DNA of 64,000 bases from positions 5,846,026-5,910,025 of the forward strand of contig NC_134507.1 in NCBI RefSeq assembly GCF_027942865.1, written 5' to 3'. The notes below the pieces were generated by a model. The model was given only the letters and a program-made list of their open reading frames with translations. It made no database searches and was not told the origin of the DNA. Positions 23,101-64,000 of this stretch are shown piece by piece (the stretch's first letter is position 1; each line of letters opens with the position of its first letter). Source of the stretch: Odontesthes bonariensis (taxonomy: Eukaryota; Chordata; Actinopteri; Atheriniformes; Atherinopsidae). The position numbers and the translations under genes are program-made.

Positions 23101-25524
23101 GTGGCTTTGGATTGTTGCCTTTGTGACCTCTTCAGCATGACAACACGCATGAATATGGCTGTACAATATCAAGGCGGACAGAGACATTTGTTTTCACGAC
23201 AGTAGTGTTAGATAGGGAACCAAAGGGCAAAGATTAGCCAATTTTTGGAGCGTTATTTTAAAGTTAAATGAGAGAAGTGCTATTCTACTGTCTGCATGAG
23301 AAATCCACAATCCCAAATTTAGAATAAATCAATCAATAACACCCATTGTTTTTGTTGTGTTTATACATGTGCTGAAACCTCACAGAAAAATTAATAAAAA
23401 TTAGCAATGTATTAATACTGTGGTGTCTGTGTGCTTAATTCAAAGCGACAGCCAGCAGTTGGTTATTTTAGCCCAAACGCTGGGAATGAGAGGAAAAAGG
23501 TTCAGTTCATGGAAAGCAAAATCAGTCAACACCTATCTCTAACATCAGAGTTACTGTAATGCATACACACGGAAATTGGTCCTCTGCTTTTGACCCATCC
23601 AGGTTGGCACCTGTTAACACACTCGTAGAGACAGATGCCAACCTGGAGCGGTGGGCAGCCATTCATAGCGGGGAACATAGGGGTACGGTGCCTTGCTCAA
23701 GGGCACATCGGCAGTGACAAGGAGCTGCCAGTTTCATCAATCTTTTTAGTAGCAAGACATGGGAATTGAACCACCAACCTTCTGGTTATTGGACAACCAA
23801 CTCTAACCACTGAGCCACGGCTAACAATGTTCTCAGGCTGAACCTGAGGTGAATTTTCACCCCAGAACAGAGGCAACTGCTGTGGTGACAAAGCTGCAAG
23901 CTAGGTAGCACGTGCAAAGTGGTGGCTTTTGTTTGGTAAATGGAAGAAGAAGCATTCGGCTCCAAGAACACCATGGGAAAGTAGTGTAAAGGGAATGGAA
24001 CGCCATCAGCAAAGAGGAGTGCATTGAGATTTTTTGCAGAAAAACTTGTCTTTGCCAAACTGCCTGAGAAATGATTAAAGGGGAGCAGTATCCACATTTT
24101 GGAGGCAAGACCTCAGCCTAATCCTACGAAATGATGGTGATGGCAAGAAAGACTTCCATACGTGGAGACTACACTGCAAAAAATAGGGGTCTTCAAATCT
24201 TCAAACAAGATAAAAAACACTAAAACTAAGGGAAAGGGACTCAAAACAAGTGAAAAAATCTGTCCATGCAGCAAGATAATTTGACTTAGCAAGATTTCTT
24301 AAATTAAGATTGTAGGAGTCTTGTTTCTAGATTGAACAAAGGCAGTTTTGTGAACAAACATTTGTCATATGCTTAAAAGTGTGTTTTCAGATATTTTCTG
24401 TGTGACTCTTGAATCAAGCATGTTGAGTTTGTTATTGAATCTTAAAACAAGATTTATTTTGATGAGACTTTGGAGGAGAAACGTAATACATCTTATTTTA
24501 AGTGTTAATCGTCTCATTTTATGATTCCCTGCCTGTTTGAGACAAAAAAGTAAAGTTTTGCTTGATATAAGATTATACTGTTAAGTTGAAGACTTAAAAT
24601 AATAAATTAATTCTTAAAACAAGAAAAAATATCTAGCACTTCTAAATGTAAGTTTTATTTTCTTGGTAAGAACCAAATAATTTTGAAGAGTAGTTCAAAA
24701 TCTCAAAAGCTTGTTAGTAATTACGTTATCTCTTAGAGTCTCACAAAAAAGAAATTCATTCTCATTATTCTGGTTCCTCACGCTCAGGATTGAACAAAGT
24801 CATTGGTTTCTGCGAGGAGTCCCTCATTGTGCTGTGCATACATTACACTGTGCTACACGTCTGTTCTATTTTCAGGACCCGAGTCTGACCTGAGACCTCG
24901 AGCGGTGCGTTCAAGTGCCTGTCAGGAGCACGCCAACCTCCACAACCGCATGGACGTGGTGGAGAAGGTGCGGCTTCCGTGCATTAGCCGTCAGTGGTCT
25001 GAAACCATCAGGATTCCAGACATTTCGGCTCTTTGTGCCGAACAATTTTGTTTTTACCGTCTTTCAATGATAGCAGCGACTTTTCCCCACATTAAGTTTT
25101 AATTATTATAACAATAAATAAATAAATCCCATATACATAAACGCACAAACAAGAACATGTTTTTTTCTGCCAGGTTACCACAAAGCTGCACGTTCATCTC
25201 ATCTAAACCCCTAAACGTGCACTCATCCTATCGTGCGAGCAATTTTGGGTTTCTGTTTTATTTATGTCGTTTGCATTATTCATGAATGACCACTCTATAA
25301 TTCATACTACAACCTATTAATGCATTATTCACATGTCAACCACATACACATACTGTGCCTTCTGTCTCCTGCAGCGGGTGGAGAACACAGTTGGGAAGTT
25401 GGAGGCTGAGCTGGCCGCTCTTCTGGAGTACCTCGATGACCCACAGTGGCGCCCCCTGCTGGAAAACACGCCAAAGACCACCGTGGACATCCTGCAGGAC
25501 CCAGAGCAGAGGGCCCGCTCCTGA
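17708..25524 (+). CDS. plac9: Placenta-specific protein 9 homologue, small secreted coiled-coil protein (3 exons, 101 aa)
   Basis: Coding exons: 17708-17771, 24876-24967, 25375-25524; introns of 7.1 kb and 0.4 kb. Splice sites are G|GTAAGT, TTTTCAG|GA, AAG|GTGCGG and CTGCAG|CGG, and the phases agree, giving 306 nt with TGA at 25522-25524. Residues 1-21 form a signal peptide (hydrophobic core GLLLILIGYTAA). The mature part contains ACQEHANLHNRMDVVEK then RVENTVGKLEAELAALLEYL. This corresponds to the PLAC9 signature (a cysteine, a His/Arg-rich turn, then a heptad helix ending in LL--L). Human PLAC9 is of similar length (97 aa). The product is expected to be secreted; its molecular role is not established. 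The exon-2 donor GTGCGG is weak. The gene runs convergently toward stk32c. Confidence 0.87.
19195..19693 (+). repeat. Copy A of an inverted repeat pair in plac9 intron 1 (non-autonomous DNA element)
   Basis: Begins CACTGCAAATTATTTGG and ends GACCCCTATTTTTTGCA. The reverse complement of nearly the whole unit recurs at 24172-24684. The sequence GCATCCGTCTG flanks both sides (about 19184-19194 and 19691-19701), which looks like a target duplication or a conversion product. CACTGCAAA at one end and TTTTTTGCAGTG at the other (seen complete in copy B) suggest short terminal inverted repeats. Confidence 0.7.
20061..20102 (+). repeat. (AC)n microsatellite
   Basis: Twenty-one uninterrupted AC units within plac9 intron 1. 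Confidence 0.98.
21561..22420 (-). mobile_element. hAT-superfamily transposon remnant with BED zinc-finger fragment, split by a SINE
   Basis: The left part carries ATTAATCACGATTAATCGC-like motifs and the right part ends GCTCAGCCCTG, terminal sequences typical of fish hAT elements. Minus-strand frame 21997-21692 encodes 101 residues containing a BED-type finger: Cys29-x2-Cys32 and His48-x4-His53 around KVICKLCQVELS and SLKYHLKAKH. BED fingers bind DNA at the N terminus of hAT transposases. The catalytic domain is absent. A tRNA-derived SINE sits at about 22115-22300. Confidence 0.65.
22115..22300 (+). mobile_element. tRNA-derived SINE
   Basis: The 5' head has the two internal RNA polymerase III boxes: an A-box-like TGGCATAGTGGGTTGAGC at 22128-22145 and B-box GGTTCGAGTCC at 22186-22196. 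A C/T-rich body (CCCCCTCTCTCTGCCCCCTG) and an ATTAAAGGCACAAAAG tail follow. This is a known type of fish SINE. It lies inside the hAT remnant. Confidence 0.8.
23560..23822 (-). mobile_element. tRNA-derived SINE (minus orientation)
   Basis: On the minus strand the head reads AGCCGTGGCTCAGTGGTTAG (A box TGGCTCAGTGG) and then B box GGTTCAATTCC at about 23764-23775. The body includes the reverse complement of GGTGCCTTGCTCAAGGGCAC and GCGGTGGGCAGCCATT, which are widespread in teleost repeats. It lies within plac9 intron 1. Confidence 0.75.
24172..24684 (-). repeat. Copy B of the inverted repeat pair in plac9 intron 1
   Basis: Reverse-complement partner of 19195-19693, about 4.5 kb away and ending some 190 bp before plac9 exon 2. 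It starts CACTGCAAAAAATAGGGG and ends TTGGTAAGAACCAAATAATT. Long stretches match copy A with only scattered differences, for example around GCTGCATGGACAGATTTTTT in copy A orientation. The right terminus lacks the CACTGC end found in copy A. Confidence 0.72.
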
Positions 25525-25845
25525 ATCAAGCAGACGTCCATGAAGAGAGAACTTGATGTGGCTCTTGAACTTTTTTTAGAAACTGTCTGCTCATATATTC
25601 TGCATATCGAAATGAAGTATCTATCTTTAAAGAGGGTGGTCTCCTGCACAAAGCAGAACTCCTCTGCATTATTTACTCTCAGTAATCCTGCGACAGACTC
25701 ACCCCCCCCCCAGTCAAACCTAAATTCTTCCTCCTGCAGTCTACCAAACCTTGCTGTAACCGAGTGAAAATGACACAAAGACACCGAGTTACTGGAGGAA
25801 GATTTATTTCTTTATCAAAGCAATTAAAGCAGCATGTGTTGAACA
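25525..25845 (+). other. plac9: Predicted 3' UTR of plac9
   Basis: Follows the stop codon. The first hexamer-like signal is ATTAAA at 25823-25828; no AATAAA is seen on the plus strand in this stretch. The end would overlap the distal part of the convergent stk32c 3' UTR if that transcript uses its furthest signal. Confidence 0.4.
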
Positions 25846-28800
25846 CAGAGCGGTTTCAGTTGGTACAGAAACGAGGCTTTTTTTTTTCACCGACTCCCTG
25901 GAAAAAAATTCCTGCCGCACGAGAACATTGTGCAAAAACAGGATCACAAGGAGGAAATGAAAGGCATGGATCACGTCGTCTTCTTCATTGGTTTCAACAT
26001 TTAAAACAGGGCACTGACTTTTCAAACTGTATCCACAGAGTTAAGACACCTACAGAATGGCGTCTCAAGAAAAGGGTTAAGTAGGAAAAATGTTTGGCAC
26101 GGCGCCTTTTTTCTTTTTCTTTTGTCCCAAACACCTAACGGCATCCAAACCATTAACACATAAAGAAACACGTTGGGTTTGCAAGCACTGTTGAATCAGG
26201 AATGATCACTTATATCGAGGCATAAAATGCCAAAACATTAGATTAGTATTGTAACTTGGAGAAAAGCTACACCTAAATTAAATCTTCCACTTACGAATGA
26301 TTAACATATAATTACACCTATGATTCAGGCCTGTGCTGATTCTGATGCTGTTTTGACAGATTCCACAGAAGTCTGAAAAGAAAGAAAAACAAAACAAAAA
26401 AAACCTAAAACTTTCCTCTCCACAAATGGAGACATTTATTTTTATTTCTTTAGTTTTTCTTTAAATAATGCAGCAGATTCTGTACTCGGGGACGAGGTGA
26501 TATTGCCCCACTTCCAAATTTTCTTTCTCTTCGCCGCACAGACAAGAATGCAACAATTAATCCACAACAGAGCATCAAACACAGTGGCTGACCTCATTCC
26601 ACTCATCCACAAGGGTATTGAAGCTGTATATCTGAAGAAAGCAGTAAGACAACCTAACACAGGATGCCAAAAAATAGGTACATAATCACCTTAAAAATAT
26701 CATGCCTTCCATGTAACACTGGGATTATACGGTTTGTGCAGTCTAAGGTTCACAAAACTCACCGTCCAGAAACAGTCACGCAGGCCAGTCTATACTCTGA
26801 TAATCAGGTGAGGTATGCTATTACCGACAGCTTGTGCATGCACAAATCAGCCATTAAGGCTCAAGCTCCAGGCTTATACTGTTAATGTACATGCAAAGAA
26901 AAAGAAAAGGAAATCAATGAATCGAACACTGTTCAATTCGTAACGCTTTGACTTGGAAGATGCCACTTTATATCTAATCTAGTCATTATGTCCACTGTAA
27001 AAGAAAATGTTTCTACATTTTGGGAAATACACGTCTTTGCCTTCCTTCTGGGAACCATTAGAAACCCTTCATAACGGTCTCATGTCTGTGCATTAACTCT
27101 GAAGCTCGAGCTGGAAAGATCGACCATGCTAGTCCCTTTTTAAAAAAAATTACCGTGCTGTGTTTAGCAGCCCTCTCGATGCTTCCCGTGGCTGTGAGGT
27201 TATCTGAAGAGATGCTTAACTGTCTGATCCTACCCGTCGAATGAACGTGCAGAAATAAAACTAAATGAAAGATACTTTATCATTCCAGAATTGGAAGTTG
27301 TGCCGTTGCAGTAGTATGAAAGAAATCCGTAACAGTCCTTTGTCATTAAAAGCAGTCGTTGTTTAGGGTTGCTGTCCTGTGCCGCTCTTTGCTGCAGCAA
27401 AGCTGCAGAAGCCTCTGACTGAACACTCTGTTGTCTAAACACTACATACTTCAAAGGTATTATTACCTGTTATATTACTCTTTTTTTTTTTTTACAATCA
27501 CTTTCAGTGGCTCCAAAGCAGTTCCCAGCAAAGAGTAAAACTTTCCTCATCAGTCTGTAGCCGGGCTCCACCTGCTTTACCCCCCCCCCCCGCCGAGCTA
27601 AAGTACGACTTTTAAAGCACGTAAAGTCGGAAAGCTAAGACATACCGGCGTGATGGGAACTGTGATGGAAACCAAAAGAGCACTCTTGAATCTATCATTA
27701 CAATGCTACAACGCACAATATGTACCCTGTACTTTTATTCATACTATGTCATCAGTTTTCATTAACAGTTACATTATACTGTGAAACATTATGACTTGAA
27801 TAAAAATGTACTGAAGCTCCACTTTTCGCATTATCATATTAGCCTCATATTATAACTTATGTAAGCTACTAAAGGCAGTCTCATTCGTATTCTTTATTTA
27901 TTTTTTTTAAGTTTCACAGCATCTGTAGTCCAGCTGGCAAGAAGAATGTATTTCCAAATCCCCTCAGTGGCATCCGTTTCTGGCTTGAACGATCAGCTCC
28001 TAGAAGCCTCTAAAGGTCAATAATCAAATAACATGCTGTATACAATCTTTTAAAACTTGAACAAAAAAAAAAACAGCAACAACAACAGAAAAAAAACAAC
28101 AAACTCATTTCTAATCTTATCCTAAATTACCTCGTGCAACTATATCTCCACAGAAAAATGTAACGCTACGTCCCCTGAAATAAAGAGTCTTATATTTCTG
28201 GTTCGTCTTCTCGTACTGCTGGTGTTCCCACGGCAGGCTGGGCAAATCCCAGCTTGCCCTCCGGCGTCGAACTTAACACACAGACACTAGAGCGGTACCA
28301 GTCTTCTCCTTTAGTTCTTGTTGAGATACCAAATTGGTGTATTTCACAAGATGTCTCACCGTAACTTTAAGGTCCCACGTTACCTGATATCGACAGTTTA
28401 TACAGAATCACGTTACGATCGTATAAATGATAACGTCTTCACTGGGAGAAGTGAAGGACTTTCATGTTATACAGAGGAAAAAAACACATACATTCACACA
28501 CTCAAAGTTCCTTAGAAATGGTTATGCAAATGTTAGAAAAGCTTTGGCATATTTTGCCTACAAGTTGTGCCTGCACACTTGGAAAGAAGAGCAGAGAGAA
28601 GCAGGACGGAGCTTCACGCAGCTCTTCCTTAAGTTTACACATCGAGTTCGCAGTCCCACATAAAACTGTGGTGAGTTTAATTACCTACACTGTATGCTAT
28701 TTACATGGTTTTCGTTTTTGCCAGGTCATAGGATTTAAGGTTATCTTTTGCTACATATTCCCAGGCCCAGGTTGAGTCTGAGATTATTCATATCACCTTC

Positions 28801-29942
28801 AACGTACCGATATAACTATGACAATCACAGACTAGCTCCTCTATATAGTCTGAAGAACCGACAGCTACACATTTAAGCACAGTTCCAATCTGATCTTTGC
28901 TCTAACCAAGCACTTAAAATGATGGAATGAGCTTTAAAATAGAGTCTTAAAGGATGACGATCCTCTTATTCATCCCCGAAACGGAGTTTTTTTTTTGCAT
29001 GCTCTTGAAGTCAGAGCATGGTGCAGGGCCAAAATGCTGCGTCTTTGTAATCAATAGAGACCCGGCGACGAGCGAGCTCTGAAACTCCAATTTCCATCAA
29101 TTCCCCTGAATTACAGTACATTATCATCATAAAGAGATTTGGAACAGAACACTTAGAAGAGGAGAATCAGACGAACATCCTGACCTATAATGCATCCATG
29201 GTTATAATAGAATTCAACTTATAGTGATTATCGTAGACAGGCACAACTTTAAACAGGTTTACAACATGAAACCGGCTATCATCACTTACTGTGAACGTGT
29301 CTCGCAAAAGGTGATGCAACGGGGGGAAGGCGCTCCGGGAGAAAGTGACAGTTGCCCCAAATTAGGGCACGGCTTACATGAAAGAGGCTGAGGGGAAGAG
29401 GGAAGAGAAGACACGGGCAACAACATAAACTGGGGGCCTTGGTGTACTGAATAATTCAGTCGTCCCCATCAGACTTGGAACAGGGAGGCCGAGGAAAAAA
29501 AAAACAAAAAACAGGGACGCGCCTCCCCCAAAACGCTCCAAAAAACTGTGGACTGCTATTGCTGAGGGTGTCGTCATGCTTGTGGTGCTTTCTGCTTATG
29601 ATCGACACCTCCTAGTAAGTGATTCCTTATTAGTCATGCTATAATGTTACATTGCATAGAAGTTAGAGCTTACTCTAGGGCGGATGGGTACAGTAGGCAG
29701 GGGACTCTCTGGGAATCTGCTTCATTCATGCCTTACTGGAAGGATGCTACAGAAAGAAAAAGGAGAGGGGACACCGGGGGGGCCATTTTGGGGGATGCGG
29801 CTGTGCATCAAGTCCATCCTCTGTGCAGTTCCTCCGCTCGTGGCTACTACAGAGGAGAGGGGTGAGAATGTATGTACGGGCATGGCACAAACGCTGCAGC
29901 GGCCACAGAGACCTGCGGCCGTTACTGTGAGGCGATGTGGCG
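25803..29942 (-). other. stk32c: Predicted long 3' UTR of stk32c
   Basis: Follows the TAG at 29943-29945. Minus-strand AATAAA signals occur around 26428-26440 and at 25803-25808, giving 3' UTRs of roughly 3.5 or 4.1 kb. The stretch is unusually poor in recognisable repeats compared with the introns, apart from a short CTTTATCATTCCAGAATTGG fragment near 27270. That fits transcribed, retained sequence. It has no convincing coding frame. Confidence 0.4.
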
Positions 29943-60476
<30,534 letters not shown>

Positions 60477-61236
60477 TTAGTAAAAAGGTAAATGTATTCA
60501 AAAGATTAGCACACAAAAACAAGCTCGGACACAGACTCGGTGTGCGCACAGATCTTATTGCCAGGGCGTCCGAGCCGCGTTTCAGCTCCACAACAGGGCG
60601 GCCACGCTGCTGAGCAAATAAAAGATGTTTTCCAAACCTCCTTCAGCTGTTAATTAATGCGATGGCAGAGATGGATAGCCTACACGCGCGCAGAACATGC
60701 TGACACGCTGAGCCGCTCTGATGAACTTCATTTCCAAACAGCCGACAGCGCCTCCACACAAATGACCTCGTTATTTATTCAAAAGGAGTTTGGCGGTTTT
60801 GGTCGGGGAGCGTCGGTAAAAGGTCAGGAGCAGGACAGGACCGGACAGGAGTCACTTAACAGGTCGCGTGAGTGCTGGAAGCGCCGCCTCGTGGACAGAT
60901 ATTGATGTTAAGGCTGCACACGTTGAGCTTCGAAACTGAATGCGAACGCAGAGGATTCCTCAGGTATAGAGGGAATACACCTCCATCAGTGTTTTATGTA
61001 AACAACACATTCAACATGGCTGCTGCGGCCAGTCGAGGGATTGGGAGTCAAGAATCAGTGGACCGCAGACATTAACGTCTGGCAAAAACTGTCTGGGAGT
61101 TCACAAAGCAAAGTCTGAAGGCGTATAAAAGCCTGAGGGCCTGGAGGATTATTACAAAGAGGAGGACACCCTGGTTGCATAGTAACAGGTGCGCACGAAC
61201 TGTCTAAGAGTTTGTACATCAATCAGCTGTGCAGCC

Positions 61237-61738
61237 CAGGTTAAGGCTGATTTACGGTCGCCTACAGAGAGCACTCTCTGTCGACGGAGACCCTCCCGGA
61301 GACGCTCTCCGCTGCTTGCGTGCGTCGGCCAAAATTCCTATCTATCCGTCGAGGCAACGGAGCCCGCAAGGGTTGTGATTGGTCGACATTTCCGGAATCA
61401 CTTTTCCGGTTTAGCTCCTTCCTCTCAGAACAACAACGCCGCCATTTTTGGTTAAAATTATTTGCATTTCAAAATCAACAAGCTCCAACTCCAACAACAG
61501 TCTTTCTCTCGCTCGCCATCGTTCACTGTCAGGAGTGGAATGGAGCCGGAAGGTGAACAATCAATCAACGACTTTCACGGTAGACGTAGCGACGCCGACT
61601 GATCGGGAGGTGAACTGCCTAATTGCGTATCCTACAGCCCGACGGAGAACTTCGAAAGGACGGAGAGCCTCTCCGTGACTACGGAGACGGATTGACGGAT
61701 AGTGACGGAGAAGCATACTCAGGCCTTTATACCACGCG
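61237..61738. mobile_element. Possible PIF/Harbinger or ISL2EU-type MITE
   Basis: A GC-rich block stands out from its surroundings. It begins AAGGCTGATTTACGGTCGCC and ends with sequence whose complement reads AAGGCCTGAGTATGCTTCTC, giving imperfect inverted ends, with CGTCTCCGTAGTCACGG-type repeats inside both arms. A short frame starting ATGGAGCCGGAAGG does not extend. Classification rests on pattern memory only. Confidence 0.35.
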
Positions 61739-62118
61739 AGCACAGTTGTGTGAATCAGAAATGTGGTTCAAAACTGAGGGCGCATCTACAGCTGGTTTAT
61801 TGGGATTTTTAGTGGTCCTTTTCCTTCATCACCCGCTCGATTTATCAGGAAACATTTTAACCGCGAGCCAGGAGACCAGGAATGTTACGATTGTGGTTTA
61901 GCAATGCATGAAAATCCCATGAAGGAATAAATATACAACGTAATTTGAACATATCTGGAGCAATCTTTGAAAGTTTAGTCACTTTCTTGCCAAGTCTGAT
62001 TTGGAGCCATTCGTGTTGCTCTACAGTCGTCATGATTGGCCAGCGTCTAACCCTCATCCATAAAGCAGAGAGCTGCGACTGATGGGTTGTTTTTGTCCAT
62101 CCAAGGAAAGCAAAAACA

Positions 62119-63256
62119 TTAAAGGTGATAGAGAATGGTTGAATGGGGCATTAATCCTTGTTCTGTGATGTGATATGTAGCCCAAAAAAAATTGGTTGGG
62201 TCTGTAATGGCTCAGAACCTCCCTAAAAGGCTCTCTGAAACAGCTGTTACTATGCTGGGTTTAGAATGCGTCTTTTTCCCTTATTGGCGTCGTTTCAGAG
62301 CTTATCTGGCAACCTCATTACGAAATGCAGGTAGGTGTTGGCGCTAGTCGGTTGCCGTTGCTTGATTGGCTGCCCTTGCTCTCACTGAAAACAGAGCTAT
62401 AGAGTAATACACCGACTGGAAAGAAAGCTCATCAGAATCAGAATTCGTTTTATTGCCATTGTTAGTGAACAGTGTTCACTAACTAGGAATTTGCTGCGGC
62501 GTAAGGTGCAAACATGTAACATAGGATAAAATAATAAAAAATAAAGAATAAAAATATATGAATATAAAATGTATATACAGAGCAACAACAATGCAGCTTC
62601 ATTAGTGCAATTTTAATGATGGTAAAGTGACTGGGGCAGGTTATGAGGTGATTATGAAGTGTTCATAAGTCCAACTGCAAGGGGGAAAAACTGTTTTTGT
62701 GACGGGAGGTTCTGGTCCAAATGGACCGAAGCCTCCTGCCCGATAGGAGTGGTGCAAATAGAGATGGGTCAGCTGTGATCCGACCTGCTCGCCCCATAGT
62801 CCTGGAGACGTGCAGGTCATGGATAGATGGGAGGCTGCAGCCGATCAGCTTCTCAGCGGAGCGCACAGATCGCTGCAGTCTGTCTGTCCCTGTCGGAACT
62901 GACCATCTACTCTGCTGCTCGGAATCGTGCAAGGTTTATGAAACTGTACTCCGTGAAATGCGCAGAGCAAAGGAAAAGTCAGCGGTTGGGGATGCTGTTA
63001 AAAATAAATAAAAGTCATTGATCGCGAACATTGCTTTCCGGGGGAAGAATATGTAACGATCGTAGTCCGCTTTCACAGCCTGACATCACTTTTTCACAAA
63101 AACGGATTGGGGGATATTCTGGGGGCTATTCAAAAAAGGGGAGTACTTGAAACAGAGGTTATGACACTTGCTGGCACTTCGTGTGTACTCCCCACAGCGG
63201 GGAGAACTAACACCAAAAACGTGAAAAAGACGATTTTGATTCTCTATCCCCTTTAA
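62119..63256. mobile_element. Element with TTAAAGG-GATAGAGAAT ends, interrupted by a LINE fragment
   Basis: The left end is TTAAAGGTGATAGAGAATGG and the right end, on the opposite strand, TTAAAGGGGATAGAGAATC. The interior 62431 to about 62930 is a minus-strand LINE fragment (separate entry). No transposase frame is visible. The outer TTAA may be a target site. Confidence 0.55.
62431..62932 (-). mobile_element. Rex1-like LINE C-terminal coding fragment
   Basis: Minus-strand frame 62932-62663 encodes SAEKLIGCSLPSIHDLH, then LLSGRRLRSIWTRTSRHKNS. This corresponds to the C-terminal end of Rex1-type retrotransposon ORFs (EKIIG--LPS---L ... LPSGRRYRSI-TRT-R--NSF). The remainder runs to an AATCAGAATCAG-type end near 62431, another widespread fish repeat terminus. 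Truncated and inactive. Confidence 0.7.
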
Positions 63257-64000
63257 AGTGTGTGGACTATTTTTTTCTTTCAAAGAAATAGCTGCATCTT
63301 TCATGTACTGTTGAATTTTTTTTTATATGTTTCTATACTTTTACTATGGCAATAAATCCAGAAAAAGTCACTAGAAGAGCTGGTGAAGAATGGTGGGCGG
63401 TGCCTGTTCAGGCCAGTGGAGCTGACCAATCAGAGCAGAGTGGGCTTTCTATAAGAGAGGGGCCCCTGCAGCTTCTGTTTCCACAGAAAACAATACTCTT
63501 TCAGCTCTTTCGGGGGAACTTTTGTGTCTCTTTGTATGGCCTTTTATTAATTCCACGATTTAATTTGCACGTTTGCCACCAGATTTGCCACCATTGATTA
63601 AATGCTTAAGTGGACCAGACGGAAAACAAAAACGCTAGTTTTTAATTACTGGAGAAACAGGTTCAGAAAATCCCGCTGGATTTGTTTTTTTAACAGAGAA
63701 AGCAGCTCCGGTTGTCTGGCACAAGCTCGTTATTCATCTATTCGAGATTCTGCGTCCACCACGAGCATGTGAGCTCGGAGTGGCAGCGGAACAACAGGAA
63801 CATCATTACTCATCCTTGTATCACATTTATGCCAGCTTTAGCCTGAAGCTAGGTGGAGGGTGAGGGCTGAATCTGATTATCAACCACCTGCATTCTTAAG
63901 TGCACCTTTGTTTTTCTTCTCAACTTAATTTACTCCAATAACCTGGCCTCCGGTGTGCATGTAAACACAGTCGAAAAGAAGAAAACAAAAAGGCCAAAGC

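Overview
The window is vertebrate nuclear DNA, almost certainly from a teleost fish. Genes are split by GT-AG introns and separated by AT-rich spacers. Recognisable fish repeats are present: Tc1/mariner-like and hAT elements, Rex1/L2-like LINE tails, tRNA-derived SINEs, foldback MITEs and CA/GATA microsatellites. No bacterial or viral gene organisation is seen. Three protein-coding genes could be rebuilt exon by exon with matching splice phases.

Region 1 (about 1.5-11.0 kb, minus strand): a complete 11-exon gene encodes a 531-residue relative of PLP-dependent threonine dehydratase (L-threonine ammonia-lyase). It keeps the Schiff-base lysine context, but three cofactor or substrate loops depart from the family pattern, and it carries an N-terminal extension of roughly 127 residues that I do not recognise. 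Its start lies near 10.87 kb and its stop at 2.11 kb.

Region 2 (11-17.6 kb): an intergenic stretch dominated by Tc1/mariner-like remnants, one of them split by a LINE 3' end and by a second insertion. It also holds a short interstitial telomere-like tract and a weak two-exon candidate on the minus strand.

Region 3 (17.6-25.8 kb, plus strand): plac9, a 101-residue secreted coiled-coil protein in three exons. Its 7.1-kb first intron holds two inverted copies of one repeat, a BED-finger hAT remnant containing a SINE, another SINE and a long CA repeat.

Region 4 (25.8-64 kb, minus strand): stk32c, a YANK-family serine/threonine kinase. The last ten coding exons (397 residues plus stop) are visible from just after the glycine-rich loop to the C terminus. 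The first exon or exons lie beyond 64 kb. Its introns are large and full of transposons, including two hAT-type insertions with perfect 8-bp target duplications, one of them 22 bp from a splice donor. plac9 and stk32c are convergent and their 3' UTRs may meet or overlap near 25.8 kb.

The three genes have no evident shared pathway. The most unusual items are the divergent dehydratase paralogue and the nested or inverted mobile elements close to exons.
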